A stretch of 64,000 nucleotides of DNA from Microcebus murinus (GCF_040939455.1 NC_134109.1:67744501-67808500); one strand, 5' to 3'. Shown: positions 1 through 10,994, counted from the first letter of the stretch. The notes: generated by a model from the sequence alone, not told the origin. Numbers and translations: made by a program.

Positions 1-349
1 CTACATTGCTCACTAATGCATCTAGGTTACATATGTCTTAAGAGGAACAAGTTTCAGAAAGGCAGGGAAAGCTACTATCAATGTCAAATGCTGCAGTGAG
101 GGCAACTGAGATCAGAAAAAAATATTTCTGTTTGGTGGCAAAAAGCCATCTCAGTGAAGAAATGAGACCTTGAATGACATCACAGGTTAGCCAAGAGATC
201 AACTTAAAAAGAATTTTATTAGAGTGAAAGAGGGATTCCATCTTAGGCTCTCTTTTTTCACCGTGCATGTTCTCCCTAGGTGAGTTCATCTACTTCAGTG
301 ATATCAGTTACCCCATAAATAATAATCTACCACAAGTCAACTGTTCTGG
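1..349. other. No gene or repeat recognised
   Basis: AT-rich sequence without a recognisable gene or repeat. The short open frames here show no domain or codon pattern. Confidence 0.5.
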
Positions 350-900
350 CCCAGAAATCCTTTGCATACTTGCTCTCTCTCTCTGTGTCCTCCTCCCTCC
401 CTCCTTCCTTTTTCCTCCACCAAACTTCAAGCCAACAGTCTATCAGATATGTCTGCTTCCATGTCCTGTGGGAATTCTCTTTTCACTTTATCCAAAATAG
501 AACTGATCATCTTCCTCCCAAACCGTTCTGCCATTTACTTTCTGCTAGTTGGTAAACAGTGTTTCCGCTAACACCTAAGAACAGCCTGGATTCCTCCCTT
601 TTCCTTACTTTCCACATAAACCATTGCCAAATGCCAGTGACACTTGTGGTTCTTTGATATCTCTTTAATCCATCACCTCTTTTCAATCCCCTATTTGATT
701 GGGTTTTTTTCAATGAGGTTTTCATCATTTTTCACCTGAATTATTGCACCAATTTCCTAACTGGTCTCCCTGTCCAGCCTGGCATTGCTGTAGAGCAATG
801 CCAATGTGATCTTTCTGAAACACAAACCTTAACATGCAAATATCTTTGATTCAAATTCTTCCTTTACTCTAAAAAATTAACATGGATATGAGAAAAATCA
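350..900 (+). mobile_element. L2 LINE fragment, 3' part
   Basis: The order of blocks matches the recalled L2 consensus: a pyrimidine-rich stretch, aactgatcatcttcctccc near 500-520, then the aactggtctccctg block near 760-775 and gtgatctttctgaaac near 807-822. The copy is old and heavily diverged, with no intact frame. Assignment rests on several short matching blocks in the right order. Confidence 0.62.
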
Positions 901-2017
901 CTTCAACTCTGTGCTTTAATTTTCCTTCCGCATAAAGAGGATCATGCTGAATTTCTTTACCTACGGCAAAAGGATTTCTACAGTGATTCATTCAGCACTT
1001 CTTTCTATAAACTAAGTTTTAAGAATTGTAAATGTCAGAGAAACGAGCCTGATATAGAGCTAAGTTTAACTAGCAGGACACTAAATTATATTTTATAGTT
1101 TGATATCATCAATGTAAAATGCATAGTAAAACCCTAGAAGAAAATAATCTAAAATTTTAATGGCAACTGTCTCCTAATGATATGATTATGGACAACTATT
1201 ATTTGCTTCATAATATATTTTCTACATTTCCCACAATGGGCATATAATTCTTCTATAATGAGGAAAAATATTCAACTTTTTGAAACCTGAGCTAGCAGAA
1301 AGAGGCACTCATACAAAAAAGAATTCCAACTACTGTCACAACGCTGAGGAAGGCTCCTGGGCTTGATGACTGACTGAACAGTTAGAAGAAATTGGTCCTT
1401 TCTCTGTGCTTCTCCCAGAGTTAACGTCCAGGAGAAACCACCAAGGACAACGCTGAACCATTTCTACACTACCTGGCTAAGGAGGATGAAAGCAACACAG
1501 AAGCTGACAGTTAATTAAAGGAGGCTGCCACTTGGCTAACAGGTCCAGACTGCGGTGGGTGACAATTATAGCTCTTGCAGGGCCTCAGAATAAAGTTCCA
1601 TATACTAAATTAGACACTAAGTAAAGTGTAATTTGTATTTGAACTTTAACAAAACTGCTAAGCAGAAATTCAGCCAATAATATTCGCTACCAACTTTATG
1701 CATACCATCCAGGGGAACTGAACAATAACCCAAAAAGAAATCATTTATAGATTCTTTCTTGGCAGCTGGATTTTCATTAAAAGAAGATTTTCTACCCGTT
1801 GGTATTTTCAGCTTCCTGGCTTATCTCTTTCAAAGAGAAAGTTCCTTTAAATATTTCTACCAAGCAGAAGAGTAGACCCACACTAATTACAGGGGCACAA
1901 GTAGACTTCCATGGTTTAGTTCTTCTCACTTCACACAGAACAATCTGTAAAACCACTTTTTTAAATATAATCAGACTTAGTAAAAGTTATCATTAGAAAA
2001 CCTTGGTAGCTTTAAAC
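901..2017. other. No gene recognised; possible MIR scrap near 895-1005
   Basis: A weak MIR-like order (ctctgtgctttaattttcc followed by a counterpart of the MIR gaggatcatg region) is seen near 905-950. The rest shows no feature I can support. Confidence 0.45.
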
Positions 2018-2388
2018 CAGTGTTTCTCAACCAAGGGTGATTTTTGTCTCCAAGAGGACATTTGGCAAAGTCTGGAGACATTTTTATTTTATTTGTGTTT
2101 GTGTGTATGTGTGTGTGTGTGTATGTGTGTGTGTGTGTGTGTGTGTGTATAATAACATATAATAAATATATATGATATATGCCATATATCATTAATTATA
2201 ATTAATATATAAAAATATATGTGTCATATATACACACACGACAATATATATAACTAAGAGTATCCTGCTGGTATCAAATGAGTGAGGCTACAGATGCTGC
2301 CAAGCATTATGTAATGCACAGGACAGTCTCCCACATCAAAGAATCATCCACCTCAATGTGGATCATGGCAAGGTTGAGAAATCCTTGA
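2018..2388 (+). mobile_element. MER20 hAT-Charlie DNA transposon
   Basis: The left end cagtgtttctcaacc and right end ggttgagaaatccttg are inverted termini of MER20. Between them are the gacatttggcaaagtctgg block, the gatgctgccaagcatt block and the caggacagtctcccaca block, all in consensus order. A GT/AT microsatellite has expanded in the middle and lengthens the element from its usual size of about 220 bp to about 370 bp. It is non-autonomous and carries no transposase. Confidence 0.85.
2098..2262. repeat. (GT)n microsatellite followed by AT-rich palindromic tract
   Basis: GT repeats interrupted by two A substitutions run from 2098 to 2149, then AT-rich sequence to 2262. The AT part contains a perfect 21-bp palindrome at 2172-2192 (10-bp arms around one C). 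The tract sits inside MER20, apparently growing from its gttgtcac region. Confidence 0.95.
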
Positions 2389-2875
2389 ATAATCAAAAAG
2401 AATAAACTTCTAGATCTAGGTTATGGTCACTAGCTTTCAAGAGTGAGAGACAAATTTTTTTTTTTTTTTTTGTTAGACCCAAAGTCACCCACTATCCTCC
2501 TAAGTACCTGCCCAGTAAAACACTGTATTCTCTCCAGAAACTAGGAGAAAGGGTCATTTGACTAATCTTGTCCACCCTCTCTCCCCAGGACCCATGCAGC
2601 AAGCTTTTCCTTATCAATAGAAATCAGAAAGTGTTCCTTCTAAATTTCATACACACTTGGTCATCACATTAAGTATCATTTTTATCACATTAATTATCAT
2701 TTTATGTTTGGCAGAGGCTATTTAACAACCCGAGAGAAGAGAACAAGAATTCAGCACAAATTAAGCTCTAGGTTGTGTGGAGCCCCAAGGTGGAAGAAAA
2801 AGGATAAAGGAGAAGATGATCAAGACAAAATCCCAATATGTTCAAATTCTGCCTGCATTCATCATGCCAAAGTAC
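2389..2875. other. No gene recognised; T-run at about 2456-2471
   Basis: A run of T could be the tail of a minus-strand retrocopy, but no polyadenylation signal or parent sequence is seen beside it. Nothing else is supported. Confidence 0.45.
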
Positions 2876-3066
2876 ATGAACTTTGAAATAAGCAAGTCTG
2901 AGTTTAAATTCTAACTCTATCATTTAGTAGCTGTTCAATATATGACAAATAACTACCTTCTGTGAGTCTCAGTTTCCTCTAATCTTAAATGAAAATAATA
3001 ATTACTTTCCAGGGCTCTTTTTTGACCCCCAAAACAGTAAGTGATCAACAAACATTAGTTTTGTTG
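2876..3066 (+). mobile_element. MIR SINE
   Basis: The MIR core order is clear: gagtttaaattctaactcta, the tagctgttcaatatatgac block, gagtctcagtttcctct, a short spacer, and the terminal gtaagtgatcaacaaacatt. This ancient tRNA-derived SINE is diverged and has no functional reading frame. Confidence 0.82.
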
Positions 3067-3353
3067 TCCCCTCTATATTCAGTGTTGAGACAGTGCCTAG
3101 GTAATTCTTATTTTCAAACACTCTTCCTCAATGGGAAATTACGTAGTATCTCGGAGCTTTGGTTTTCACATCACAAATGGTATACACATTTCATATATAT
3201 CAAGTGAATACCAAATAATATATTAGCATCTAGTACCATGCCTGGTACTCAGAGATGCTTTAAGATAGGAGCTATATCATTACTTTCCACAAAGGTCTCA
3301 TGATTACTCGTCTTCCTGAGGAAGCCACTTCAGTCTACTGTGTGTTCTGATTA
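3067..3353. other. No gene; L2/MIR 3'-end scrap near 3222-3266
   Basis: The string agtaccatgcctggtactca resembles the shared 3' end of MIR/L2 elements. The remainder is unassigned. Confidence 0.45.
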
Positions 3354-3368
3354 AAAGTCGCCAACGTC
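3354..3368. repeat. L1 target-site duplication, left copy
   Basis: aaagtcgccaacgtc here matches aaagtcaccaacgtc at 4550-4564 with one mismatch. The pair brackets the L1 exactly, as expected for target-primed reverse transcription. Confidence 0.93.
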
Positions 3369-3369
3369 C

Positions 3370-4314
3370 TGGATAACAGACTTAAACCTAAGATATGAAA
3401 CTATTAGAACTCTAGAGGAAAAAGTTGGAAACACTCTCCTAGACATCGGCCTGGGCAAAGAGTTTATGAAGAAGTCCCCAAAGGCAATCACAGCAGCAAC
3501 AAAAATAAATAAATGGGACATGATCAAACTACAAAGCTTCTGCACAGCCAAAGAAATAGTCATGAAAGTAAACAGACAACCTACAGAATGGGAGAAAATT
3601 TTTGCATCCTATGCATCCGATAAGGGACTGATAACTAGAATATACTTAGAACTCACGAAAATTAGGAAGAAAAAATCAAATAACCCCATTAAAAAGTGGG
3701 CAAAGGACTTGAACAGAAAGTTTTCTAAAGAAGACAGAAGAATGGCCAACAAACATATGAAGAAATGCTCAACATCTCTAATCATCAGGGAAATGCAAAT
3801 CAAAACCACAATGAGATATCACTTAACCCCAGTGAGAATGGCCTTTATCAAAAAATCTCCAAACAATAAATGCTGGCGTGGTTGCGGAGAGAGAGGAACA
3901 CTCCTACACTGCTGGTGGGACTGCAAACTAGTTCAACCTCTGTGGAAAGCAATATGGAGATACCTTAAAGCAATACAAGTGAATCTACCATTTGATCCAG
4001 CAATCCCATTGCTGGGCATCTACCCAAATGATCCAGTGACACTCTACAAAAAAGACACCTGCACTCGAATGTTTATAGCAGCACAATTCATAATTGCAAG
4101 GCTGTGGAAACAGCCCAAGTGCCCATCAATCCAAGAATGGATTAATAAAATGTGGTATATGTACACCATGGAGTACTATTCAGCTCTAAGAAACAATGGT
4201 GATATAGCACATCTTATATTTTCCTGGTTAGAGCTGGAACCCATACTACTAAGTGAAGTATCCCAAGAATGGAAAAACAAGTACCAGATATATTCTCCAG
4301 CAAACTGGTATTAA
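3370..4314 (+). pseudogene. L1 ORF2 C-terminal fragment, frame intact
   Basis: An open frame of 314 codons runs from the truncation point to TAA at 4312-4314; the first ATG is at 3466 (282 residues). It encodes the C-terminal segment of the L1 ORF2 protein, downstream of the endonuclease and reverse transcriptase domains, which are absent. Counting from that ATG, a cysteine-rich CX3CX7HX4C motif is present (C136, C140, H148, C153), followed by the conserved [13 protein letters not shown] block near 175-187 and MEYYSA near 235-240. No function is possible without the catalytic domains. The lack of stops or frameshifts reflects youth rather than selection on this copy. Confidence 0.93.
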
Positions 4315-4549
4315 CTGAGTAGCACCTAAGTGGACACATAGGTGCTACAGTAATAGGGTATTGGGCAGGTGGGAGGGGGGAGGGGGGCGGGTATATACAT
4401 ACATAGTGAGTGAGATGTGCACCATCTGGGGGATGGTCATGATGGAGACTCAGACTTTTGGGGGGAGGGGGGGAAATGGGCATTTATTGAAACCTTAAAA
4501 TCTGTACCCCCATAATATGCCAAAATAAAAAAAATAATTAAAAAAAAAA
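4315..4549 (+). other. L1 3' UTR with G-quadruplex tracts and a stem-loop
   Basis: Two G-tracts, 4363-4391 and 4460-4480, each hold four or more runs of three or more G, enough to form G-quadruplexes. G-rich tracts are a known feature of mammalian L1 3' UTRs. A 9-bp inverted repeat, gtagcacct / aggtgctac, lies at 4319-4327 and 4340-4348 with a 12-nt loop, just after the ORF2 stop. The tail begins after 4520. Confidence 0.85.
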
Positions 4550-4564
4550 AAAGTCACCAACGTC
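4550..4564. repeat. L1 target-site duplication, right copy
   Basis: Partner of 3354-3368, lying directly after the A-rich tail. Confidence 0.93.
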
Positions 4565-5239
4565 TATGTGATCCTGCACCAAATAATTAACTTCTCTGGG
4601 TATCACTCCCTTAGAACACCTGAGCACACCACTCGCCCACTCCCAGGGAGTCACTTGGGCCCTGGTGAGACGAAAGTCCAACATGTCCCAAACATTATCC
4701 CATTTTCCCTCTATTCTGGGGCTTACAAAAATGAAGATTTTTAAGTTTTAAATATCAAAGTTTGTGTTGACTGTGGTACCTAGAACTTGGTGGGTACCCA
4801 AACAAATTAATAACAGCCCAGAAATAGGAATCTCATGTCTGGGGCTTTGAAAAGGAGAAAAGAGAGGTCCTTAGACCTATATCCTTGCTGAGCTTACCTA
4901 AAATGATTTCTGAAATCTTGCCCACTTCTCTACTTTGAAATCCACACTAGCTTTTCTCTATTTTTACTTTTGTAGCTTATTTGAGAGGCTGAATCTACCT
5001 ATACTCTGCTCTGTATCTTCTTATATCTTTTGTCCCAGAGGAATGACAGTCAGCCTCCAAAGCCATTGCATGTGCTGTGCTATATGGTCAACCCTGCAAA
5101 GAACATCATTTCTCCTTTTCCTTGCTTCTGCCCTTCACTGAAATGCTAAATTAATTTAGCAAAGACTCACAAATGCAAGAAATCTTTTGTCTCAGAAAAC
5201 AATTACATCATCTGTCACATCTTTCTATTGTAGTGGATT
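4565..5239. other. No gene or repeat recognised
   Basis: Unique-looking sequence. The open frame at 4935-5141 has no recognisable domain. Confidence 0.45.
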
Positions 5240-5575
5240 TTCCTGCAGTGGCTAGGACAATAGAGTATGAAACGAAGTCTACAATTAATTTCATGTCTTC
5301 TTCCATGAACTAATTTCCAGATAGTCCCTCAACACTCCTGCTCTATCCACTGTCTCAAGACACTAATAAAAGTTCATCTTTCTGTACTTCATTCTTCTTT
5401 ATATACAGCTTGATGAGTATTTAACTTCCGGCATTGTACCCATTTGCTTATCTTCCCAAATAGACACCAAGCAGATGCTACTAAGCAGGATGGACTCATT
5501 TGTTCCTGTAAACTGAAATAGCACAGAGAGTGGTCCGTTAAAGGTAAGCAATAAATGTTTGTTAAAAGAGTTGCA
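5240..5575 (+). mobile_element. L2 LINE 3' end
   Basis: A degraded L2 3' UTR: the cttatcttcccaaatagaca block, an aagcaggatggactcatttg block (the aggcagggactttgt region of L2) and the end ggtaagcaataaatgtttgt. There is no coding capacity. Confidence 0.72.
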
Positions 5576-6414
5576 CCTAAAACATATGTTTATTTGTGTA
5601 TACAGTGTAATACAAAGGAATCCTATATGTAGTCTAAAACTCCATGCACAGAGATGTTTTGTAAATAGATGTTATTGTACTAACTCAGGCATTCAATACC
5701 TGAACTGTTCAATACCTGAACTGATGACAGACTGAGGAAAGTCATCTCTGCCTTTGAGTAACATGAGGTCATGGTGCCAAACAGCAAACTCAGTTCACAA
5801 TGAAGGATCCTAATACCTAGGGGAACTGGCATTGGAATGTCTTGTTTTACTTTCAGGAAGGCCAATTCAAATTAACACCAGCTGTCACCTTAGGGTGTCA
5901 TCCTTCAGCTTCATTGCCATGGAACCAGAAACCCTGGACCATCCCTCAGAGGGATACCTTCCTCTTTGAGGAGCCTGGGCAGTGACATTTGAAACCCACT
6001 TAGCAATGGGTAACTCTTAGAATGGGTCCAGATCATGAGAGACTTGTTTGTGTACAGTAAGCAAAAAGCAAACATCTTCTGAAATTGCTGCAAGTGAGCT
6101 GAACTTCATTAAGAGCAAGAAAAGAGGGCAAGAGAAACACTAGTTTCTAGTTTTAATATAACACAATGCTGTGTAGACTATTGTAGTGAATGTCAGGGAA
6201 GACAAAAGCAGCTCCTTGGTCATTTTAAAAAACAGGAATGCTCTGAATAATCAATAATTCCATGAACAAAGAGATGGTAGTTGATGTTTAGTCAATTTTA
6301 GGTACTTGAATTATTGCTTATGATGACTCAAGCTTGAAAACACTCTTAATTTTCTTTAGAAACAGAAACTAGAGAGCTAAAAAAAGAAAAAGAAAGGAAA
6401 AGAAAAAAACACTA
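5576..6414. other. No gene recognised; contains a 16-bp tandem duplication
   Basis: Apart from the duplication at 5692-5723, nothing is recognisable. The minus-strand frames near 5680-6093 show no domain. Confidence 0.4.
5692..5723 (+). repeat. Perfect 16-bp tandem duplication
   Basis: ttcaatacctgaactg occurs twice head to tail with no mismatch, at 5692-5707 and 5708-5723. The perfect match suggests a recent event. Confidence 0.97.
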
Positions 6415-6535
6415 AGAGCTTATCTGGTTCAAAACCCTCATTTTACACATGAAAAACAAAAGACTAGTAGATTAAAGGAATTTATCCAAAGTCACCAGTG
6501 GCTTAGTTTTAGATTTGCACTTATTTATTTGTACT
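6415..6535 (+). mobile_element. MIR SINE fragment
   Basis: The order cctcattttacacatgaaa, agattaaaggaatttatcca, aagtcaccagtggcttag matches the MIR segment that reads as a lowered-gap relative of ccattttacagatgagg and onward. It is old and partial. Confidence 0.65.
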
Positions 6536-7114
6536 CCAACTTGTTCCAGAAAAGATTTAAAGCAGCTTACTAGAAATACATTCAGTTCAACAAGAGGAAA
6601 TAAATAATTAAATGAGTTTAATTATTAAATGAGGGGTGCGTAGGTAAGAGTGAGGTCAGCACACCAGAAAAACCCTATGTCCTGGTTAGAAGAGGGCAAC
6701 AAAATTGCTTCCAAGCTTTCTAACAGCCAATCATTTAAAGAAAGAATCTCAGCCTGTTCCATGGTTTCATGTCTATAAATTAAGAACACACCACTTGCTC
6801 AGAAAGTTATTAATTCTGTGCCAAGATCACAGAATAATTTCCCCCACATGTTCTCATGGAGAAGGCCCTGAGCTTCACAAAACATTGCAGTGAGTGTCAT
6901 GTAGTTCTTTCTGATAACATCCGCCGTATAAAATGATGGCATTACACAAGAGAGCAGTTCAATAAAAGCGTTTCTTAGGAGGACTACAATGTTTTTATGA
7001 AGCACATAGCTCAATACAGGAATGGAATCTAGATAACAGAGAGAAATAAATGGATTTCATGTCCTTGAGGCAAGGCTCAATAAATAACATTTTTCTCAAA
7101 CATAATTGTGACAG
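6536..7114. other. No gene or repeat recognised
   Basis: AT-rich sequence; nothing supportable. Confidence 0.4.
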
Positions 7115-7895
7115 ATGTTGAGTGACAGTGATTTGTCAACACTTAACCTGTCCCATCTTCACCATGTTCTTTCTCAGCACAGGCTTCTATTCACTCACTC
7201 ACTGTTCAAGCAAGATCCAGGAGCATTCTTTGATGTGTCCCATTCTCCTCTCACCCAGTCAACAAGTTTATTAGTTTTGCCTCTTAAATATCTCAGAACC
7301 AACCATCTTCCTCTATCCTGGATTTTTCCACCAACTTGTCCATCGTTTCACCTAACATAAAATTCCCCAAATCTCATCCTGTGCTCCTCTAGTCATGGTC
7401 CACACAGAGACTCTGTGGTCTTTCCAAACACAGTTCTGATGACACCATTCTCCTGCTTAAAACCTTTCAGTATTTCCGTTGTGCCCTCAGAATAAAATCC
7501 TAACTCCTTCACAGTAGTCAAGGTCTTGTGTTCTCTGGTCCCTGAGTGTTCCCAGCCATATTCAGGACCACTCTCCTCTTCACTCTCTTCACTCCAGGCA
7601 CACAGGTCTTTTGGTAGTTCTAGCAGGTGCTTTACCATTTCCCCATCAGAACCTTGATGTCTCAAGTTATTCACTTTCTTAGAATCTTATTTGTATTTGT
7701 CACATTGTAATTAGTGGGAATTTGTGTAATTATGTTGTTAAGTCTCCCTTCCCCCATGGACTGTAAGCTTCACACAATAAGGAGCTGCATCTTTCTAGCT
7801 GACTGTTGTATTTCTAACATGCCACAGTACCAGGCACAGTGCCTGGGACATGGTAAACATTGAGATACTTGAATGAATGAAGAAATAATGGGATG
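7115..7895 (+). mobile_element. L2 LINE 3' region, long copy
   Basis: This is the longest L2 copy in the window. Blocks in consensus order include the cctgcttaaaacctttcag and ctcagaataaaatcctaact regions near 7450-7510, cactctcttcactccaggca near 7580-7600, the ccatggactgtaagcttcac region near 7755-7775, and the 3' end gtgcctgggacatggtaaac before a tgaatgaatga run at about 7870. Minus-strand open frames inside it are accidental. Confidence 0.88.
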
Positions 7896-7943
7896 ATTAA
7901 ATAGATAAAAAATGAATATGTAGAGTCCAGCTATTTATTTTTC

Positions 7944-7982
7944 TAGATAGATAGACAATAGATAAATAGATGGATGATAGAT
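7944..7982. repeat. Degenerate GATA/GATG microsatellite
   Basis: Imperfect tetranucleotide repeats of the atag/gata type follow the 3' end of the L2. Confidence 0.85.
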
Positions 7983-10315
7983 CATTTATATACTATGTAG
8001 AGCCATATGTGGCAAATATACTTCACAGTTCTCCTGTGTTTCTACCTGTCTTCCAAGAAAAAACCAAGGACACCTTTGTTGTAGACTAGCTTTGCAAGGA
8101 TGTTTACATAGCAAAAAGCCTTGGAAGACAGAGGTAGTGTCTCTCTCTAGGGCAGAGGGTGTATTTGTTTCCTCACCAGGATAATAAACATGTCTCCCTC
8201 TAAAGCAAAGTTTGGGCAAGTTTTCTAGCAGCCCTCTTACACAACTGAGAGTTTCCTAAATTTAGGATTTCCCAGTGGTGATAAAAATCTACCACGTGCA
8301 CAGCATCTGGCTGGGCTGCTTTCATTGCTTTTAAGGGACTTAGTGGGCAAGGAAACCAATATGACCATGAAGCTCATGATGCTTGCTGTGCCATGGGTAA
8401 CAAAGTCCTTTGTCTCTGACATGAGAGTCTCACTTTTCCTGCCAGCACTTATGAAACTATGGCGGGCTAACACGTTAGCATGAAAATAGAGTAAAATCTC
8501 AGACCCTTTCACAATTCTTGACATCATGTGCTTTAACAATTGGCAGAGCTGGGGGAAGAGGAGTGGAGGCTGAGATCCTCCTGGAAAAAGTGGGAAGTGT
8601 ACAGAAGATGGTATCTTGGTTGGGAATTAGAAATCTCCCTCAAAAGGCAATTTTGAGGTTACTCAAAAAAATAGGAAATTTAGTTCCAGAATTGTAAATC
8701 ATAAAATAATGTTAATAAATGTGTAATTCTTGGAGTACTTGAAAAATAAATATTTAAAATGAGCACCCCTATGCCCAATCCCAAATCTATTAAATCAAAA
8801 CTATGCTTACAGAATTACTTTTCTAGTTGACAAAGCAAGATTGCACTGATTCATTGATTTTTTGTTTGTTTGTTTCTCTCAGACCTCCTAGAAACCAAGA
8901 GCACACATCTTCCTTAAGGTAAAAAAAAAAAAATGCGTCTATTGTATAACTGGCAGTGTGTTAGGATTGGGCCCAAATATGAAGCATATAAGACTTGTTC
9001 AACACCAGGATCAAAACCCTGAACTCTTAAAAAAGTTTTAGCCATATCCCCACCTTACTCTTACTCCATCCTCTCGGGGTTTGCAATTATCCCACCCATT
9101 TTCTTCAATTCTGTATATCACTGTTATATGAACAGTTTATAAACAGATGACAGATGAATGGATTAAGATATTGATAGATAAGAGTATACTGAAAAACAAG
9201 ATAAGCAAAATATACTCAAAATTCTCCATTTGGAACAGGGCAAGGATATAAAGCGGATGAAAATAATTTGTAAAATTTTACTTTAGCATAACACAAATTG
9301 ATAGAGTAGTCTTCTTTTTAAATCTATGGATGGTAAATGAAATGACACCCCCAGCAAATAAAAAAAACCAAACTCAATATTCAATAGTCTTCTTCACTGT
9401 CACAGTAAGGTCTGCATTTTCTGCTCCCCTTTATTTCACAAATAAGCTCCAAATCTTGCAGCGTCCTAGTATGACAAGTATGCTTGTTCAGTGCCAAGAA
9501 TGAAATATCTAATTACTGATGGAAACTCACCTGTGAGTACAACCCAGCGAGAGCCGCTAGCGGGGCTCATTTAGAGACTCCTAATGGTTTTGATTCAAAG
9601 AACTCCCTGAAGACTGACTGATTACATCAGAATTTCTTGCTGCAGTGGTCAAAGTAATATCCACAGGATATGACAGGAATTATGATAGATATCGAAAGCT
9701 CTGCAAGTTGAAGAGTAAAATCACTTTCCTACCTGAGAGTTCTGTTCCAAATAAAACCCAAAACATATCAACAGTGAAAAGTTAATCTCTTCCCAGTGGA
9801 AGTAATGAAGATATACAACACACAACTCTGCCAGGGAAAAGAAAAGGAACCTCTTCTGCAAGAAGTTTTTCTCCTCAATCTAGTTTGGAAATTTGCATAT
9901 GATACTAAATAATTCATCGGATTATTGAATGTCCATCAGATTAACATGGAAAGAAATTTGATCAATCTTCACAGTATATATAAATCTATCTTTGAAAACT
10001 TTCTTCCTTTAAATCAATATCTTCCAGATTACTGGATATGTCTTTGAAAGAGACCTGAGGTTTGGTGCTATGACAAAAAGCTTTAAATTAATTTAAACTT
10101 GAAATGGTTGTGGAAAATTATTATTTTCCTCATTTTTGAACCTATATTTACAGAACCAAACTTACCACTTTTAAAGAAATATACATTTAAAATGAAAACC
10201 AATTAAAACTCAAATAATTTATGTAGATATTCCACCCTCAAGGAGTGGAGCTTAATTCCCCACTTCTAAAGTGTGAGCTATGCATAGTGACTTTCTTCCA
10301 AAAAATATATATACT
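7983..10315. other. No gene recognised; possible unassigned old repeat near 7990-8540
   Basis: The minus-strand open frame at 8237-8539 (100 codons) resembles no protein family that I know, and its wording looks like an interspersed repeat I cannot name. An A-run sits near 8923. A CpG-containing palindrome, ccgctagcgg, lies at 9554-9563. The rest is unassigned AT-rich sequence. Confidence 0.35.
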
Positions 10316-10631
10316 GGCTGGGCACGGTGGCTCATGCCTGTAATTCTAGCACTCTGACAGGCTGAGGCAGGAGGATCATTTGAGGTCAGGAGTTTGAGAT
10401 CAGCCTGAGCAAGAGTGAGACCTCATCTCTACTAAAAATAGAAATAAATTAATTGGCCAACTAAAAATATGTAGAAAAAATTAGCCGGGCATGGTGGCAC
10501 ATGTCTGTAGTCCCAGCTACTCAAGAGGCTGAAGCAGTAGTAGGATCGCTTGAGCCCAGGAGTTTGAGGTTGCTGTGAGCTATTCTGATGCCTTGGCACT
10601 CTAGCCCGGGGAACAGAGCGAGACTCTGTCT

Positions 10632-10635
<4 letters not shown>
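10316..10635 (+). mobile_element. Lemur-type Alu SINE
   Basis: A full dimeric Alu from ggctgggcacggtgg to gagactctgtctc. The lemur-type aattggccaact insert lies at about 10451-10462, between the monomers. The gctgacgcca block seen in the copies at 21511 and 45377 is diverged here (ttctgatgcc), and several CpGs have decayed, so it is older than the copy at 21511. Its tail is a long TA-rich tract instead of poly(A). Confidence 0.95.
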
Positions 10636-10684
<49 letters not shown>

Positions 10685-10792
10685 GTATGTATACATATAT
10701 GTATATATATACACATATATACATATATACACATATATACGTATATATGTGTATATATATACATATATGTATACATACATATATATATATAG
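10636..10792. repeat. AT/GT-rich Alu tail with a 47-bp perfect inverted repeat
   Basis: After an (AT)n run, arms at 10676-10722 and 10741-10787 are exact reverse complements over 47 bp, with an 18-nt spacer at 10723-10740. The inner 42 bp include mixed gtatgtatac and acacatat motifs, so this is not a trivial consequence of pure (AT)n. It could form a long hairpin or cruciform. Long open frames here on both strands are artefacts of the repeat. Confidence 0.97.
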
Positions 10793-10994
10793 TATGAGAA
10801 GGGGGAAAATATTACAGTGGAGAAATCTGACAAATACTACCTCAGCCAAGTGATCAAGCCTCACATCAACACTTCTGTAATGTTCTCTTTTATTTTTTAG
10901 ACACTCACAGTAAGCATGCTCTTTGAATTTTCAAAATCTATAAATCATAGGGAGGGATCTTAGCTATTGTAATTATAGCATTGTGCAAATTGAA

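Larger units (their letters stand above)
3369..4549 (+). mobile_element. Young lemur-type L1, 5'-truncated
   Basis: This is a 5'-truncated LINE-1 containing the last part of ORF2, the 3' UTR and an A-rich tail. It is flanked by 15-bp target-site duplications. The 3' UTR end reads gtacccccataat before an A-rich tail, a terminus shared with the copies at 12840 and 63140 and unlike human L1. The ORF2 portion is open from the truncation point to its stop with no frameshift, and the duplications differ at one base. Both facts point to a recent insertion compared with the other L1s in the window. Confidence 0.95.

Noticed and set aside
1977..2192. 71-codon minus-strand frame
   Set aside because: Its His-Thr repeats are the translation of the (GT)n microsatellite.
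2454..2471. T-run as the tail of a minus-strand processed pseudogene
   Set aside because: No polyadenylation signal, parent sequence or target duplication could be seen.
7393..7674. 93-codon minus-strand frame
   Set aside because: It lies antisense in an L2 3' UTR and has no domain.
8237..8539. 100-codon minus-strand frame
   Set aside because: No recognisable domain and the sequence looks like an unassigned interspersed repeat.
10432..10864. Several overlapping long open frames on both strands in 10432-10864
   Set aside because: They are produced by the alternating TA/CA/GT repeat of the Alu tail and the antisense Alu; the residues are Tyr/Ile/Met-rich repeats.
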